NCBI GenBank assembly: GCA_031367325.1
Contig: JANLPQ010000053.1
Coordinates: forward strand, 17,543 to 81,542
Origin: JAAFIP01 sp031367325
Lineage (GTDB): Bacteria; Pseudomonadota; Gammaproteobacteria; Burkholderiales; Burkholderiaceae_C
Direction: 5' to 3'
Length of the DNA: 64,000 nt
In this document: piece by piece, positions 52,347 through 60,890 of the stretch
How positions within the stretch are numbered: the first letter of the stretch is position 1
Layout of the letters: every line of letters begins with the position of its first letter
Made by a program: the position numbers and the translations under genes
Notes under the pieces: model-generated
The model's database searches: none
Told to the model about the DNA's origin: nothing
Seen by the model: the letters and a program-made list of their open reading frames with translations, nothing else

Positions 52347-53048
52347 TCAGTTAGGAGTGCGGCGCTGGTTGTAAGGGCCTGATTCCTCATCAGATGAGGG
52401 CGCATCTACCAAGTCTAGAAAAGCTGTAGGGCGGTTTTCCTCCGTGGGCCAGGGTTGGTTCCAACGGTCATCATCCAATTCCAAAGTCTCGATACCCGCT
52501 CTGCGCGGGGCGACGTCGGTGGCGTGCCATTCAGGGTGGTTATTGGCGCTGGCCTCCGATTGGCCCAGCTCGGCGGTAATAAAGGTGTACAACTGGTCAT
52601 AGGAACCCGCGTCTTCGGGGTCAATATGCCATACCGGGATGGATGCCAGCGTCAAAGTGCGTTCTTTAGCTTGCGCACCGCGAGACTCGAGGCTACCGGC
52701 TTTGCCAGTCAATTCCACCACGCCCAGTACATTGCCCTTGTCTGAACAGATTAAAAAATCGACACAGCGACGGCCCACACGGTAAAACCATGTGCCATAA
52801 GGCAAAGAGCTTTTAACTTTGATAAAACGTGACAAAGACACCTGCGGCAACACAACGATATCGGGTGTGATGCTTTTAAGCTTGGCAAATGCCTTAAGTT
52901 CTGTCTTAGTCAGCGGTTTGATGGTGCGAGGCTGCCATTTGTCCAGATCAACCGCCCCACTTTGCCCGCCACCCAGGCGATTGCGCAATAGATACCAAGC
53001 CAGTGCGGCAACAGCGAGAATGATGATGGCAATAGCAATGGTTGGCAT
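52347..53048 (-). CDS. DUF2726 membrane-anchored protein
   Basis: 233 aa. One N-terminal helix (IAIAIIILAVAALAWYLL) then a DUF2726 domain with VLPQVSLSRFIKV, RRCVDFLICSDKGNVLGVVEL and a C-terminal charged tail. The fold is related to topoisomerase/nuclease-like domains, but no role is established. Upstream of rpoH on the same strand. Confidence 0.85.
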   Translation of the reverse strand: MPTIAIAIIILAVAALAWYLLRNRLGGGQSGAVDLDKWQPRTIKPLTKTELKAFAKLKSITPDIVVLPQVSLSRFIKVKSSLPYGTWFYRVGRRCVDFLICSDKGNVLGVVELTGKAGSLESRGAQAKERTLTLASIPVWHIDPEDAGSYDQLYTFITAELGQSEASANNHPEWHATDVAPRRAGIETLELDDDRWNQPWPTEENRPTAFLDLVDAPSSDEESGPYNQRRTPN

Positions 53049-53130
53049 GGGTTTGAATTCCGTAAAGCAACTGTGAAATCATTAAACCATCAAGCCTAAG
53101 CTAGCTGGCGCTACACCTATATCTAGATTG

Positions 53131-53580
53131 TTACCAATGGATTCCAAGTTTATGTAACAACTTGCTAAGAACAAATAGTGGTCCTACCCATAAATACTGA
53201 ACATCTTCAAAAAAGCTGGGTTTTTTGCCTTCAATTTTATGGCCAATAAATTGGGCGATCCACGCGCTCACAAACAGAGCGGCGGACCACGCTAAAACTT
53301 GTGTGCCCATGGCGTGAACCAGCGCTATGATCAATACCGACCACACCACCATAACGCCAAAAAACACCCACGATAGACGGGCGTAATACACCATGCTGGC
53401 AGCAATAAAAACATAAGCTGCCGCTGGGTGCAGCGCAAACAGCAAGCCGCACAGGCTGAGCATGATGAGCGGAATAGCCACAAAATGAATAACTTCATTG
53501 CGCGGGTTTTGATGGCTTTGGCCGTAATGGTCTAGCAAAATATCGATCTTGCGTTCTACGGGGCTTGTGGCTGTGGTCAT
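53131..53580 (-). CDS. Mpo1-like (DUF962) membrane protein
   Basis: 149 aa, four helices. Family start KIDILLDHYGQSHQNPRNEVIHFVAIP with the conserved His-x-x-x-His-like spacing, and FIGHKIEGKKPSFFEDVQYLWVGPLF near the end. Yeast Mpo1 is a 2-hydroxy fatty acid dioxygenase; the bacterial role is untested. The ATG at 53580 has AGGAG 8 nt upstream. Confidence 0.9.
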   Translation of the reverse strand: MTTATSPVERKIDILLDHYGQSHQNPRNEVIHFVAIPLIMLSLCGLLFALHPAAAYVFIAASMVYYARLSWVFFGVMVVWSVLIIALVHAMGTQVLAWSAALFVSAWIAQFIGHKIEGKKPSFFEDVQYLWVGPLFVLSKLLHKLGIHW

Positions 53581-53724
53581 AGTTGGCTCCTGAATAAGTG
53601 CATGGTATTGCAAAGTCTTGGTTGCGGCTATGGGGATTTACCGTGGGTTTAATTGCTGGGTCTTTGGCTATTTCTGGCTGTCTGTGGTTGGCTGAGGTTT
53701 ATTTTCTGGCTTAGTCACGTAGTG

Positions 53725-53797
53725 GTGAGATAGCGTATGCCAACCGCCTTCATACTGGACATACCAGAAATCAGGCGGTCGGCATACGCTATCTCAC
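53725..53797 (-). repeat. Family B two-tier hairpin 4
   Basis: Same outer stem as hairpin 3 (gtgagatagcgtatgcc...) in 24-nt arms with one mismatch; tip CTGG-acata-CCAG, reversed orientation. Confidence 0.9.
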
Positions 53798-53849
53798 TTG
53801 CGACCACGGTAGCGCGCCACCGGCGCGCGGGCTGCTAAAAACCAAGCAA

Positions 53850-53893
53850 AGAACAATGTGACGAGTCGGGTCCGTCTCGAGTCCAGCTCTCCG
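53850..53893 (-). repeat. Family D flanking repeat without the insert (empty site)
   Basis: The minus strand reads gagctggactcga then gacggacccgactcgtcac, the same sequence that flanks the inserted unit at 36345-36485 but joined at a single TCGA (53877-53880). Confidence 0.75.
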
Positions 53894-54028
53894 GCGCGTA
53901 CGCGAAGTGAGTAGCAAGCTCTCCGATGCGCACACGAACCGAGTCACCAACTCCCCAAAGCGCACGCAAGCAAACTAGCCAACTACACCTCAAAGCAATC
54001 AAATTTTCAAAGAGAAATAAGCATTTAA

Positions 54029-54068
54029 GCCCGTAGATACTGCTCAACCAGCTATGAAATTAATAGTA
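54029..54068 (-). repeat. Family A dispersed repeat, copy 10
   Basis: cccgtagatac flank, core TGCTCAACCAGCTAT (one change from consensus), end gaaattaatagt. Next to the senC 3' end. Confidence 0.8.
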
Positions 54069-54088
54069 ATCTAGCTGTAGACCAAAGA

Positions 54089-56377
54089 CTAAGCAACCAA
54101 AACTATAGGCTCCAGTGCATCACCCTGCGCAAGAATTTTGCCGATGGCGACCGTGTGCACATAGCCTAGCTTGCGCAGTGCAGCCATGCAGTCTTGCACT
54201 TTGTCGGCAGGCACGCTGGCCAGCAAACCGCCTGCGGTTTGTGGGTCAAAAATCAATGGGTAACGCGGATGTTTCACAAACTCCTCTTGGTTACGCAAAG
54301 CTCTGCGCAGCCGCACGTTAGCGCCCTGCAACGAGCTAACGATGCCAAGAGCGACACATTCTTCTGCGCCATCCAGCATAGGCAGCGCAGACAAGCTAAG
54401 TTCGGCATCGACTCCCGAGGGGCGCGTCATCTCCACCAAATGGCCCAATAGGCCAAAGCCAGTCAGGTCGGTACACGCAGTAGCACCGTATTCAGTAAGG
54501 CACTGCGCGCCGAGCCGGTTAGATACCACCATTGACTGCAACGCACCATCAATCCAGCGGCCTTTGGCTGCCAACTGGGCATGGGCTGCGAATAAGGTGC
54601 CCGTACCAATCGGTTTAGTCAAGATCAGTACGTCTCCAGGTCGCATGCCATTTTTGCGCAAAATTTTGGCTTGGTCGTCGTCGATCAGTCCGTTGATGGC
54701 AAAGCCCAGCGCCAGCTCTTTGCCTTCGCCAGTGTGGCCACCCACTAGTGCGCAGTTTGCATCGTTCAAAATTTCTAGCGCACCAGTCATCATCTGGGTT
54801 AGCACGTCTTCTACCTTGGCTTCCAAGCCCGGTGGCACGGTGCACACGGCGGTGGCCGACTGCGCCTGTGCGCCCATGGCCCAGATGTCGCCCAGCGCGT
54901 GGTTGGCCGCTACTTTGCCAAAGATGTACGGGTCGTCAATAAAGGCACGAAAGAAGTCTACCGAGTGCACCATGGCCTTGCCGGGCGGTACGCGCACCAC
55001 GGCGGCGTCGTCGGGGTCTTTCAGACCGATGATGACATCGTCACGGTCGACGGGATGCAGGTTACTGAGGGCTCGGCTTAGCACGCTGGCACCCACTTTG
55101 GCACCGCACCCGCCGCAGCGCATGGCAATGGCGCTGATAGCTTGCAGGGATTCTTCGCTGGTCAATTTAACGCTGTTGCTGCCTTTCACTACCGGCGGTG
55201 CCGCTTGGGCATCCATCTTGGGAAAGTCTTGAAACTTGCGCATAAAGCGGCGGTCAATCCAGTCCTTGCACTGCCACACTGTGCTGCCTGCAAATCCCAG
55301 CGCACCGCGTGATGCTACGGCGTATTTATCTCCTGTGCTGATCAGCGCCAGCCAGCTAGTTTGTGGGCGGTAGGCTTGTAACGCAACGCCTTCAACAGCA
55401 CGGCGTAAATTGGCTGTCAATGGTTTGCCTTGGCGTACTGCAAAGACGCCCGCTTTTTCTAATCTGTAATTCACCATGCTGGCAATGTCGCCCGCTGCGT
55501 AAACATCGGGATCGGTCACGGTTTGCAAAGTGTCTTGCACTTTGATGAAGCCCTCTGCGTCTAAATCTAGCCCAGTTTGCTGCAACCAAGGGGCACCGCC
55601 TGCCCGTGTCACCCAAATAATCTCGTCAGCCTTCAGTGTCTGGCCATTGGCGGTTTGCAGGCTGCCCGCATGCACTTGGTTCACAGCGGCGTTGTGGTGC
55701 ACTACTACGCCGCGCTGGCCCAGCACCGTCTCGAACCGTTTGCGCACGCCAGCGTTGTGGGTGGGCAAAATGGTCGCGATGTTGGTGAACAAGTGAAAGG
55801 TTAGGTCATCGGGGTTGCGGCTAAGTGCTGTTAACTCATTGCGCAGGCGGTATTGCATGGCCAGCAGCAGTTCTACACCGCCTGCACCTGCGCCCACTAC
55901 GGCGATGGTGGTTTTGCCCGGCTGCTTTTTGACACGGTCTAGCAGCGCCAGCCAGCGGTCGTTAAAGCGCTGGATGGGTTTAACCGCCACTGCGTAGTCG
56001 CTGGCACCGGGCACGCCGCCCAGTTGCGGGGTCGAGCCAATGTTGATCGACAGTTGGTCGTACGGCACGGGCGGGCGGTTGCGGCACAGGATTTTTTTGT
56101 TAGCGCGGTCAATGCCCACTACCTCGTCTTTGAACAGCCGTGCGCCTGCAAATACGCATAGGCGCGACAGGTCGATATGCACCTCGTCATAGTCGTAGTG
56201 CCCAGCCACGTAGCCTGGCAACATACCCGAGTAAGGGGTGTGCATGTCGGTACAAATGAGCGTAAGGCGCACGCCCGGAATAGGCTGCATACCAAAGCTT
56301 TTGAGCACGCCCACATGGCTGTGGCCGCCGCCGACTAAAACAATATCTCTTAAAACGGGTTGCTCTGACGTTTGCAT
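54089..56377 (-). CDS. senC: Selenophosphate synthetase fused to an NAD(P)H-type flavoprotein
   Basis: 762-aa two-domain protein. Residues 1-390 are a pyridine nucleotide-disulfide oxidoreductase of the NDH-2/SQR type: FAD site VLVGGGHSHVGVLKSF, NAD site TIAVVGAGAGGVELLLAM, and DVYAAGDIASM. Residues 405-762 are SelD: catalytic RCGGCGAKVGA (Cys421/Cys424, Lys427), GGHTGEGKELALGFAINGLI, TKPIGTGTLFAA and CTDLTGFGLLGHL. SelD makes selenophosphate from selenide and ATP. Next to senB and senA it should feed selenosugar synthesis; it could equally serve tRNA or protein selenation. It follows senB by 17 nt. Confidence 0.93.
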   Translation of the reverse strand: MQTSEQPVLRDIVLVGGGHSHVGVLKSFGMQPIPGVRLTLICTDMHTPYSGMLPGYVAGHYDYDEVHIDLSRLCVFAGARLFKDEVVGIDRANKKILCRNRPPVPYDQLSINIGSTPQLGGVPGASDYAVAVKPIQRFNDRWLALLDRVKKQPGKTTIAVVGAGAGGVELLLAMQYRLRNELTALSRNPDDLTFHLFTNIATILPTHNAGVRKRFETVLGQRGVVVHHNAAVNQVHAGSLQTANGQTLKADEIIWVTRAGGAPWLQQTGLDLDAEGFIKVQDTLQTVTDPDVYAAGDIASMVNYRLEKAGVFAVRQGKPLTANLRRAVEGVALQAYRPQTSWLALISTGDKYAVASRGALGFAGSTVWQCKDWIDRRFMRKFQDFPKMDAQAAPPVVKGSNSVKLTSEESLQAISAIAMRCGGCGAKVGASVLSRALSNLHPVDRDDVIIGLKDPDDAAVVRVPPGKAMVHSVDFFRAFIDDPYIFGKVAANHALGDIWAMGAQAQSATAVCTVPPGLEAKVEDVLTQMMTGALEILNDANCALVGGHTGEGKELALGFAINGLIDDDQAKILRKNGMRPGDVLILTKPIGTGTLFAAHAQLAAKGRWIDGALQSMVVSNRLGAQCLTEYGATACTDLTGFGLLGHLVEMTRPSGVDAELSLSALPMLDGAEECVALGIVSSLQGANVRLRRALRNQEEFVKHPRYPLIFDPQTAGGLLASVPADKVQDCMAALRKLGYVHTVAIGKILAQGDALEPIVLVA

Positions 56378-56394
56378 GTTGTTGTATAAATTTT

Positions 56395-57360
56395 TTACAA
56401 GGATTGTGTGACGCGCAGCAGCGCTGCAAGTTCAGCCTCGGGGGCAAACAAGGGGGCGCGCAGGGCACATTGTCGTTGTAAGTCGTCGGTAAAGCCGGCC
56501 TCGTCCTTACACCGTTCAAGCAATAAGGCCAAAGCGCGGGCATCACCCACAGGGAAATAGCCGTGGTAGTCGCCGCCCAGCATGCCCACATTGCCCGGTA
56601 TATCTGACGCGATGACAGGCGTGCCGCTGCACACCGCCTCCATCACCACATGCGCGCCGCCTTCCATTTTGCTGGCGTGTACCAGCACATGGGCGCGTTG
56701 AATTTTGGCGCGTGTTTGCGCGTGTTTTAAGGCGCCAATCCAGATGTAGTTAGCACAAACAGCTGCAGTGTCTAATGCGTCTTGGGTTAGCTGCGCGTCC
56801 AGCCCCGCGCCAATGTGGTCGATAAAAATGTCCTCACGCGCTTGCAGAAGCCGCGCTGCGGCAAACAAGGTTTGGGGTGATTTTTCGTCCCGCAGGTGGC
56901 CTACCATCACAGCGCGCAAACGTTGGGTACTTTTAGGCAAGGTCTTGCGTGTGGTGGTGGACTGCAGCACCACATGCGCTTTAGCACGGTGCTGGTGCTG
57001 CAGCTCATTTAAACCTAAAGGCTGTAGAACTATTAAGGCGCGCGCTGCATCTAAAGACTGTTGTGCTTGTGTATCTGTATGGATATCGCGGTACAAATCT
57101 GTACCCGTCAGCGCCACCACCAGGCCGGCTTGGCCGCGCTGCGCGTGCCACGCGGCGACTGACGCGGCGCTGCGGCACGCGTGTAAGGCAATCAAGATGT
57201 TGTCCGACACAGAATGTGCCGCATCGTCAGGCCAGACTTGCGTAATGCGGGTACGATAATGTTGACTTAAAAGGTCAGCCCAGCGTTTGGCGGTTTGCCA
57301 GTTGCCATTATTGGCGTCTGACAAGGCGGGGCTGACGATAACGAGGTGTTTGGAGTCCAT
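56395..57360 (-). CDS. senB: Selenosugar synthase SenB (TIGR04348-type glycosyltransferase)
   Basis: 321-aa GT-B glycosyltransferase-like protein. It begins HLVIVSPALSDANNGNWQTA, the family NNGNW block, and has the acceptor/donor E-x7-E region SKMEGGAHVVMEAVCSGTPVIASD. In the characterised selenoneine pathway SenB joins selenophosphate and UDP-N-acetylglucosamine to make a selenosugar. The ATG at 57360 overlaps the senA start codon on the other strand. Co-directional with senC. Assignment rests on family and neighbours. Confidence 0.88.
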   Translation of the reverse strand: MDSKHLVIVSPALSDANNGNWQTAKRWADLLSQHYRTRITQVWPDDAAHSVSDNILIALHACRSAASVAAWHAQRGQAGLVVALTGTDLYRDIHTDTQAQQSLDAARALIVLQPLGLNELQHQHRAKAHVVLQSTTTRKTLPKSTQRLRAVMVGHLRDEKSPQTLFAAARLLQAREDIFIDHIGAGLDAQLTQDALDTAAVCANYIWIGALKHAQTRAKIQRAHVLVHASKMEGGAHVVMEAVCSGTPVIASDIPGNVGMLGGDYHGYFPVGDARALALLLERCKDEAGFTDDLQRQCALRAPLFAPEAELAALLRVTQSL

Positions 57361-58636
57361 GACAACGCAAATTATGCCCTGCAAAGTGGTTGATAACTGC
57401 AGCGACCACAGCGATCGCAACCTAGCTGCTAACGATGCAGGGCCATACGCCGCCGCATTGCTTGCAGCCGTGCCCGACTGGCACCGTGCCGATGCCATGC
57501 AACTAGCTACAGGCCTGCGCGCCATCCGCCAGCAAACACTGCAAGTATTTGACGCCTACGTAGCCGCTGGCGCGCTGCATGTGCCATTTAAAGAAGAATT
57601 TAACCCGCCGCTATGGGAGCTGGGCCACCTTGCCTGGTACCAAGAATTTTGGATTGGCCGCAATACGCAGCGCAGCACAGGCCTACGCTACAACGACGCG
57701 CTGCCCCGTACGCCATCGCTACAAGCCCACGGCGACAGTTGGTACGATTCATCTACGGTGTCGCATGCCAGCCGCTGGCATTTGCCGCTGCTAGATGCGG
57801 ATGCCTGCAAGGGCTATCTAGCAGCTACGTTGGAGCAAACCTTGGCGCTGCTGGCTGTGGCCGGCACGGGTGACGATGCGCTGTACTTCTACCGCTTAGT
57901 TCTATTGCACGAAGCCATGCACCTAGAGGCCGCCGTATACATGGCACAGGCGCTGAGAGTGCCGCTAGGCCATTTGCCAGATACTATTAATACCATAGCT
58001 GTTCGAGCAGGTAATACCTGCTCTACAGGCCAATTAAGCATACAAAACACAGCTTGGACATTGGGTAGCTTAGCCACCAGCGGCTTTGTGTTCGACAACG
58101 AGTTAGGTGCGCACACGGTGCAGCTTGCCGCGTTTGCCATAGACGCGCAAGCTGTGACTTGGGGCGAGTACCTGGCGTATGTGCACAGCACTGGTTGTGC
58201 ACTGCCGCGCTACGTGCGCCTAGCGCATGGTGCAGCGCAAGGGGCCAACGCCTATGAGCAACAAGTGTTTGGCCAATGGCAAGCTATAGACCCGCAGCAA
58301 AGCGCTGTGCACTTGGGCCATGCAGAGGTATTGGCCTACTGCGCCCATGTTGGCAGGCGCTTGCCTACCGAGGCCGAATGGGAGTGCGCAGCCATAACGC
58401 AACCCAATTTTGCTTGGGGCCAAGTGTGGGAATGGACCGCCAGCACGTTTGCGCCGTTCCCCGGTTTTGTAGCCCATCCTTACCGCGATTATTCTGAGCC
58501 GTGGTTTCACACCCGCCCTGTACTGCGCGGTGCCTGCGCAGCCACCCAGCCCATGCTGCGGTCGCCTAAATATCGCAACTACTTTATGCCGCAGCGTACG
58601 GATATTTACGCAGGGTTTCGCACCTGTGGTTTGTAG
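57359..58636 (+). CDS. senA: Selenoneine synthase SenA (EgtB-like non-haem iron enzyme)
   Basis: 425 aa. N-terminal DinB-like domain with the iron-binding HxxxHxE in LLHEAMHLEA (H184, H188, E190) after FNPPLWELGHLAWYQEFWI; C-terminal formylglycine-generating-enzyme fold with RRLPTEAEWECAA, WEWTAS and the ending YRNYFMPQRTDIYAGFRTC. EgtB relatives make the C-S bond of ergothioneine; the SenA branch uses a selenosugar to make a C-Se bond on hercynine. SenB/SenC neighbours favour SenA. Residues about 208-224 come from an in-frame family A repeat lying in the interdomain linker. An ATG at 57374 is an alternative start. Confidence 0.88.
   Translation: MTTQIMPCKVVDNCSDHSDRNLAANDAGPYAAALLAAVPDWHRADAMQLATGLRAIRQQTLQVFDAYVAAGALHVPFKEEFNPPLWELGHLAWYQEFWIGRNTQRSTGLRYNDALPRTPSLQAHGDSWYDSSTVSHASRWHLPLLDADACKGYLAATLEQTLALLAVAGTGDDALYFYRLVLLHEAMHLEAAVYMAQALRVPLGHLPDTINTIAVRAGNTCSTGQLSIQNTAWTLGSLATSGFVFDNELGAHTVQLAAFAIDAQAVTWGEYLAYVHSTGCALPRYVRLAHGAAQGANAYEQQVFGQWQAIDPQQSAVHLGHAEVLAYCAHVGRRLPTEAEWECAAITQPNFAWGQVWEWTASTFAPFPGFVAHPYRDYSEPWFHTRPVLRGACAATQPMLRSPKYRNYFMPQRTDIYAGFRTCGL
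57981..58030 (+). repeat. Family A dispersed repeat, copy 11, inside senA
   Basis: tactattaataccATAGCT, GTTCGAGCAG, gtaatacctgctctacagg: diverged but alignable to the family end to end, read in frame as TINTIAVRAGNTCSTGQ. Confidence 0.7.
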
Positions 58637-58670
58637 TTTTTACTGACGCGCTGGCCCCAAGTGCAGTCTC

Positions 58671-58688
58671 AATTACCCTCGGGTAATT
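58671..58688. repeat. Palindrome between senA and egtD
   Basis: AATTACCC-tc-GGGTAATT, in the 59-nt gap between convergent senA and egtD. No T-run. Could be a bidirectional terminator or a protein site. Confidence 0.5.
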
Positions 58689-58695
58689 CAGGTCT

Positions 58696-59682
58696 TCAGT
58701 TACCTGCCCAAATCACTGCAAAATACCCGCGCTCATCGGTCCAGGCTTGGGTGCTAGCAAAACCTGCAGCAATGAGCAGCGCAGAAAAATTGTCTACCGT
58801 CCATTTGTACGAATTCTCGGTATGAATGCGCTCACCCGCTGCAAAGGCGCGCTCGCAGGGTTGGCCGTCCAAGGCCCAGCGCACAGTCAGTGCCTTGCGT
58901 GCTTGTAGGTGCATTTCAATGCGTGACAACTTGGTATTAAAAAATGCCACGTGTTGCCAGTCGCGCACGTCAAAGTTGCTGTCCAGTAGTGTGTTGATGT
59001 GGCGAAGCATGTTCAGGTTAAATGCGCCAGTAACGCCCAGCGGGTCGTCGTAGGCGGGTTCTAAAACGTCGATGGCTTTGACCAAATCTACGCCAATCAA
59101 TACACCACTACCGGACTTGCCTTGTGCGCACAGCCGCTGCACGCGCTGCAAAAACGCAAGGGCCTCGTCGGGCGCAAAGTTGCCTATGCTCGAACCTGGG
59201 TAAAAGCCCACGATGGGGTGTTGAGCTGCTTGTGCCAACAAATCTGCAGGTAAGTTCAAAGTGCTTGAAAAATCCATGCCCACACCTGCCATGCTGATGC
59301 TGGGGTGTTGCTCACTTAAACCCGTAAGAACACTGCGCAAATAGGCCGCTGATATATCCACCGCTACATACTGGTTAGGTTGTAGCGCAACAAACAAGCT
59401 GGCGGCTTTGGCGCAACTGCCCGCGCCTAGGTCAACCAGGCAGGCACCAGAGGGCAAGGTGCGCGATAAAACCTCGCGTTGGTCTGCAAAAATAGCTGCC
59501 TCGGTGCGGGTGGGGTAGTACTCAGGCAGCTCGGTAATGGCGTCAAATAGGCGCGAGCCTAGGCTGTCGTACAGGTATTTAGGTGACGTGTGGGCTTGCG
59601 TTGCACGCAGGCCGTGGCTCAGTTCGGTGCGTACAGCGCTAGGGTCTGCAGCGTACAGGTCATAAAAGCGCAATGCGGGCAT
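58696..59682 (-). CDS. egtD: L-histidine N-alpha-methyltransferase EgtD
   Basis: 328-aa SAM-dependent enzyme that trimethylates histidine to hercynine, the shared precursor of ergothioneine and selenoneine. Opening PKYLYDSLGSRLFDAITELPEYYPTRTE is diagnostic; SAM motif I is LVDLGAGSCAKA, followed by IVGFYPGSSIGNF and the histidine-pocket ENSYKWTVDNF near the end. Convergent with senA. It supplies the amine acceptor for SenA and shares a 239-nt divergent region with the importer operon. Confidence 0.95.
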   Translation of the reverse strand: MPALRFYDLYAADPSAVRTELSHGLRATQAHTSPKYLYDSLGSRLFDAITELPEYYPTRTEAAIFADQREVLSRTLPSGACLVDLGAGSCAKAASLFVALQPNQYVAVDISAAYLRSVLTGLSEQHPSISMAGVGMDFSSTLNLPADLLAQAAQHPIVGFYPGSSIGNFAPDEALAFLQRVQRLCAQGKSGSGVLIGVDLVKAIDVLEPAYDDPLGVTGAFNLNMLRHINTLLDSNFDVRDWQHVAFFNTKLSRIEMHLQARKALTVRWALDGQPCERAFAAGERIHTENSYKWTVDNFSALLIAAGFASTQAWTDERGYFAVIWAGN

Positions 59683-59890
59683 AAAACAGGCAAGGTAAGT
59701 GAAATGTGGTGGTGTAAGAAACCGGGCGTGCGCCAGACTATGGTTTGTCTAGCATTGCATTGCCATCTTACACGGGCTGTACGGTAGTCTGTTTGCGCAG
59801 CTAGTACGTTAAGGGTGTTGTTTTGGATGCAGTTTACGTGCGGCCTAGCGAGCAGCACGGTTTTACGAATCCTGAGACAATGCAACCATC
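59683..59890. promoter_or_regulatory. egtD / selenium importer divergent control region
   Basis: 208 nt between egtD and the leader terminator. A CGTGC...GCACG stem (59838-59860) can form. No convincing sigma-70 promoter or known riboswitch pattern was recognised. Confidence 0.45.
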
Positions 59891-59911
59891 GTCCCGAAAA
59901 GGGACTTTTTT
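59891..59911 (+). terminator. Terminator-like hairpin in the importer leader
   Basis: GTCCC-gaaaa-GGGAC followed at once by TTTTTT, 10 nt before the ATG of the binding-protein gene. No plus-strand gene lies upstream within 1.2 kb, so it would act on the importer's own transcript (attenuation) rather than end a neighbour. The 5-bp stem is short. Confidence 0.55.
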
Positions 59912-59921
59912 ATGGGAATTT

Positions 59922-60779
59922 ATGATGCGCCGTTCAGTTTTGAAATCGTTGGTAGTTATGGCTGCTTTGGCCGCAACAAGCGCTGCTTTTTCGCAGCAAG
60001 TGTTTCGCATCACCGCTATTCCTGATGAATCGCCCACCGAGCTGGCTCGCAAAGCGCAGCCGCTGATCAAATACCTGGAAGCCAAACTGGGCATGAAGGT
60101 AGAGTACACCCCCGTGACCGACTACGCCGCCGCTGTAGAGGCGCTGGCCAATAAGCAAGTGGATTTGGCATGGTTTGGCGGCTTTACTTTTGTGCAGGCT
60201 AATGTACGCTCGGGCGGCAAGGCGGTGCCACTGGTGCAGCGCGAAGAAGACGAAAAATTTAAATCCGTCTTCATCACTACCGACGCGTCGATTAAATCGC
60301 TGGCCGATTTAAAAGGCAAAACTTTAAGCTTTGGTTCACAGTCCAGCACCTCGGGCCACTTGATGCCGCGCAGCTTTTTGCTCGACGCCAAGGTAGACCC
60401 GGACACAGATTTAAAGCGCGTAGCCTTCTCTGGCGCACATGACGCTACCATTGCCGCTGTAGCCGCAGGCAAGGTAGACGCCGGCGCGTTGAACATGTCG
60501 GTGTGGGAAAAGTTTGTGGCCGACAAAAAGGTAGACCCTGCTGCGGTACGGGTGTTCTACACCACACCGGGCTATTTTGACTACAACTGGACAGTGCATG
60601 CCGACATGCCCGCAGCGACCAAAGAAAAGCTAACCAAAGCGTTTTTAGATTTGAATAAAAACACGCCCGAAGGTAAAGAAATTTTAGAACTGCAACGTGC
60701 TACGCGTTTTGTGCCCACCAAGGCAGACAACTACAAAGGCATTGAAGCGGCTGCTAAAAATGCGGGCTTGCTGAAGTAA
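59922..60779 (+). CDS. Putative selenate ABC transporter substrate-binding protein
   Basis: 286-aa periplasmic protein of the PhnD-like superfamily. Signal peptide RRSVLKSLVVMAALAATSAA ending at FSQQ. Mature start VFRITAIPDESPTELARKAQ matches the putative selenate-binding branch (TIGR04553 type). Then YAAAVEALANKQVDLAWFGG and FGSQSSTSGHLMPRSFLL. Phosphonate or phosphite binding is the alternative, but the senABC-egtD context favours a selenium oxyanion. ATG 59922 or 59925; GGGA at 59914-59917 favours the latter. Confidence 0.85.
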   Translation: MMRRSVLKSLVVMAALAATSAAFSQQVFRITAIPDESPTELARKAQPLIKYLEAKLGMKVEYTPVTDYAAAVEALANKQVDLAWFGGFTFVQANVRSGGKAVPLVQREEDEKFKSVFITTDASIKSLADLKGKTLSFGSQSSTSGHLMPRSFLLDAKVDPDTDLKRVAFSGAHDATIAAVAAGKVDAGALNMSVWEKFVADKKVDPAAVRVFYTTPGYFDYNWTVHADMPAATKEKLTKAFLDLNKNTPEGKEILELQRATRFVPTKADNYKGIEAAAKNAGLLK

Positions 60780-60804
60780 GTTGCGCTACTGCATCGGCAG
60801 CTAT

Positions 60805-60850
60805 GTACTATAAATTGCATAGCTGCTTGAGCAGGTTTTACTTGGGTTAG
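60805..60850 (+). repeat. Family A dispersed repeat, copy 12
   Basis: tactataaattgcATAGCT, GCTTGAGCAG, gttttacttgggtta. Lies inside the importer operon between the binding protein and ATPase genes. Confidence 0.84.
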
Positions 60851-60890
60851 AGATCACTTTTAATAATAATTAGCCTCTAAAACCGTATTC

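Larger units (their letters stand above)
53581..54088. other. Repeat-rich gap between DUF962 gene and senC
   Basis: 508 nt, no gene. Holds family B hairpin 4 (53725-53797), the empty version of the family D site (53850-53893) and a family A copy (54029-54068). Confidence 0.7.

Noticed and set aside
54342..55232. 296-codon frame antisense to senC
   Set aside because: Ser/Pro/Ala-rich shadow of the SelD domain; no ribosome site or recognisable domain.
58671..58688. Palindrome AATTACCC-tc-GGGTAATT as a terminator for senA or egtD
   Set aside because: The loop is too short without opening a pair and no T-run follows on either strand; kept only as an inverted repeat.
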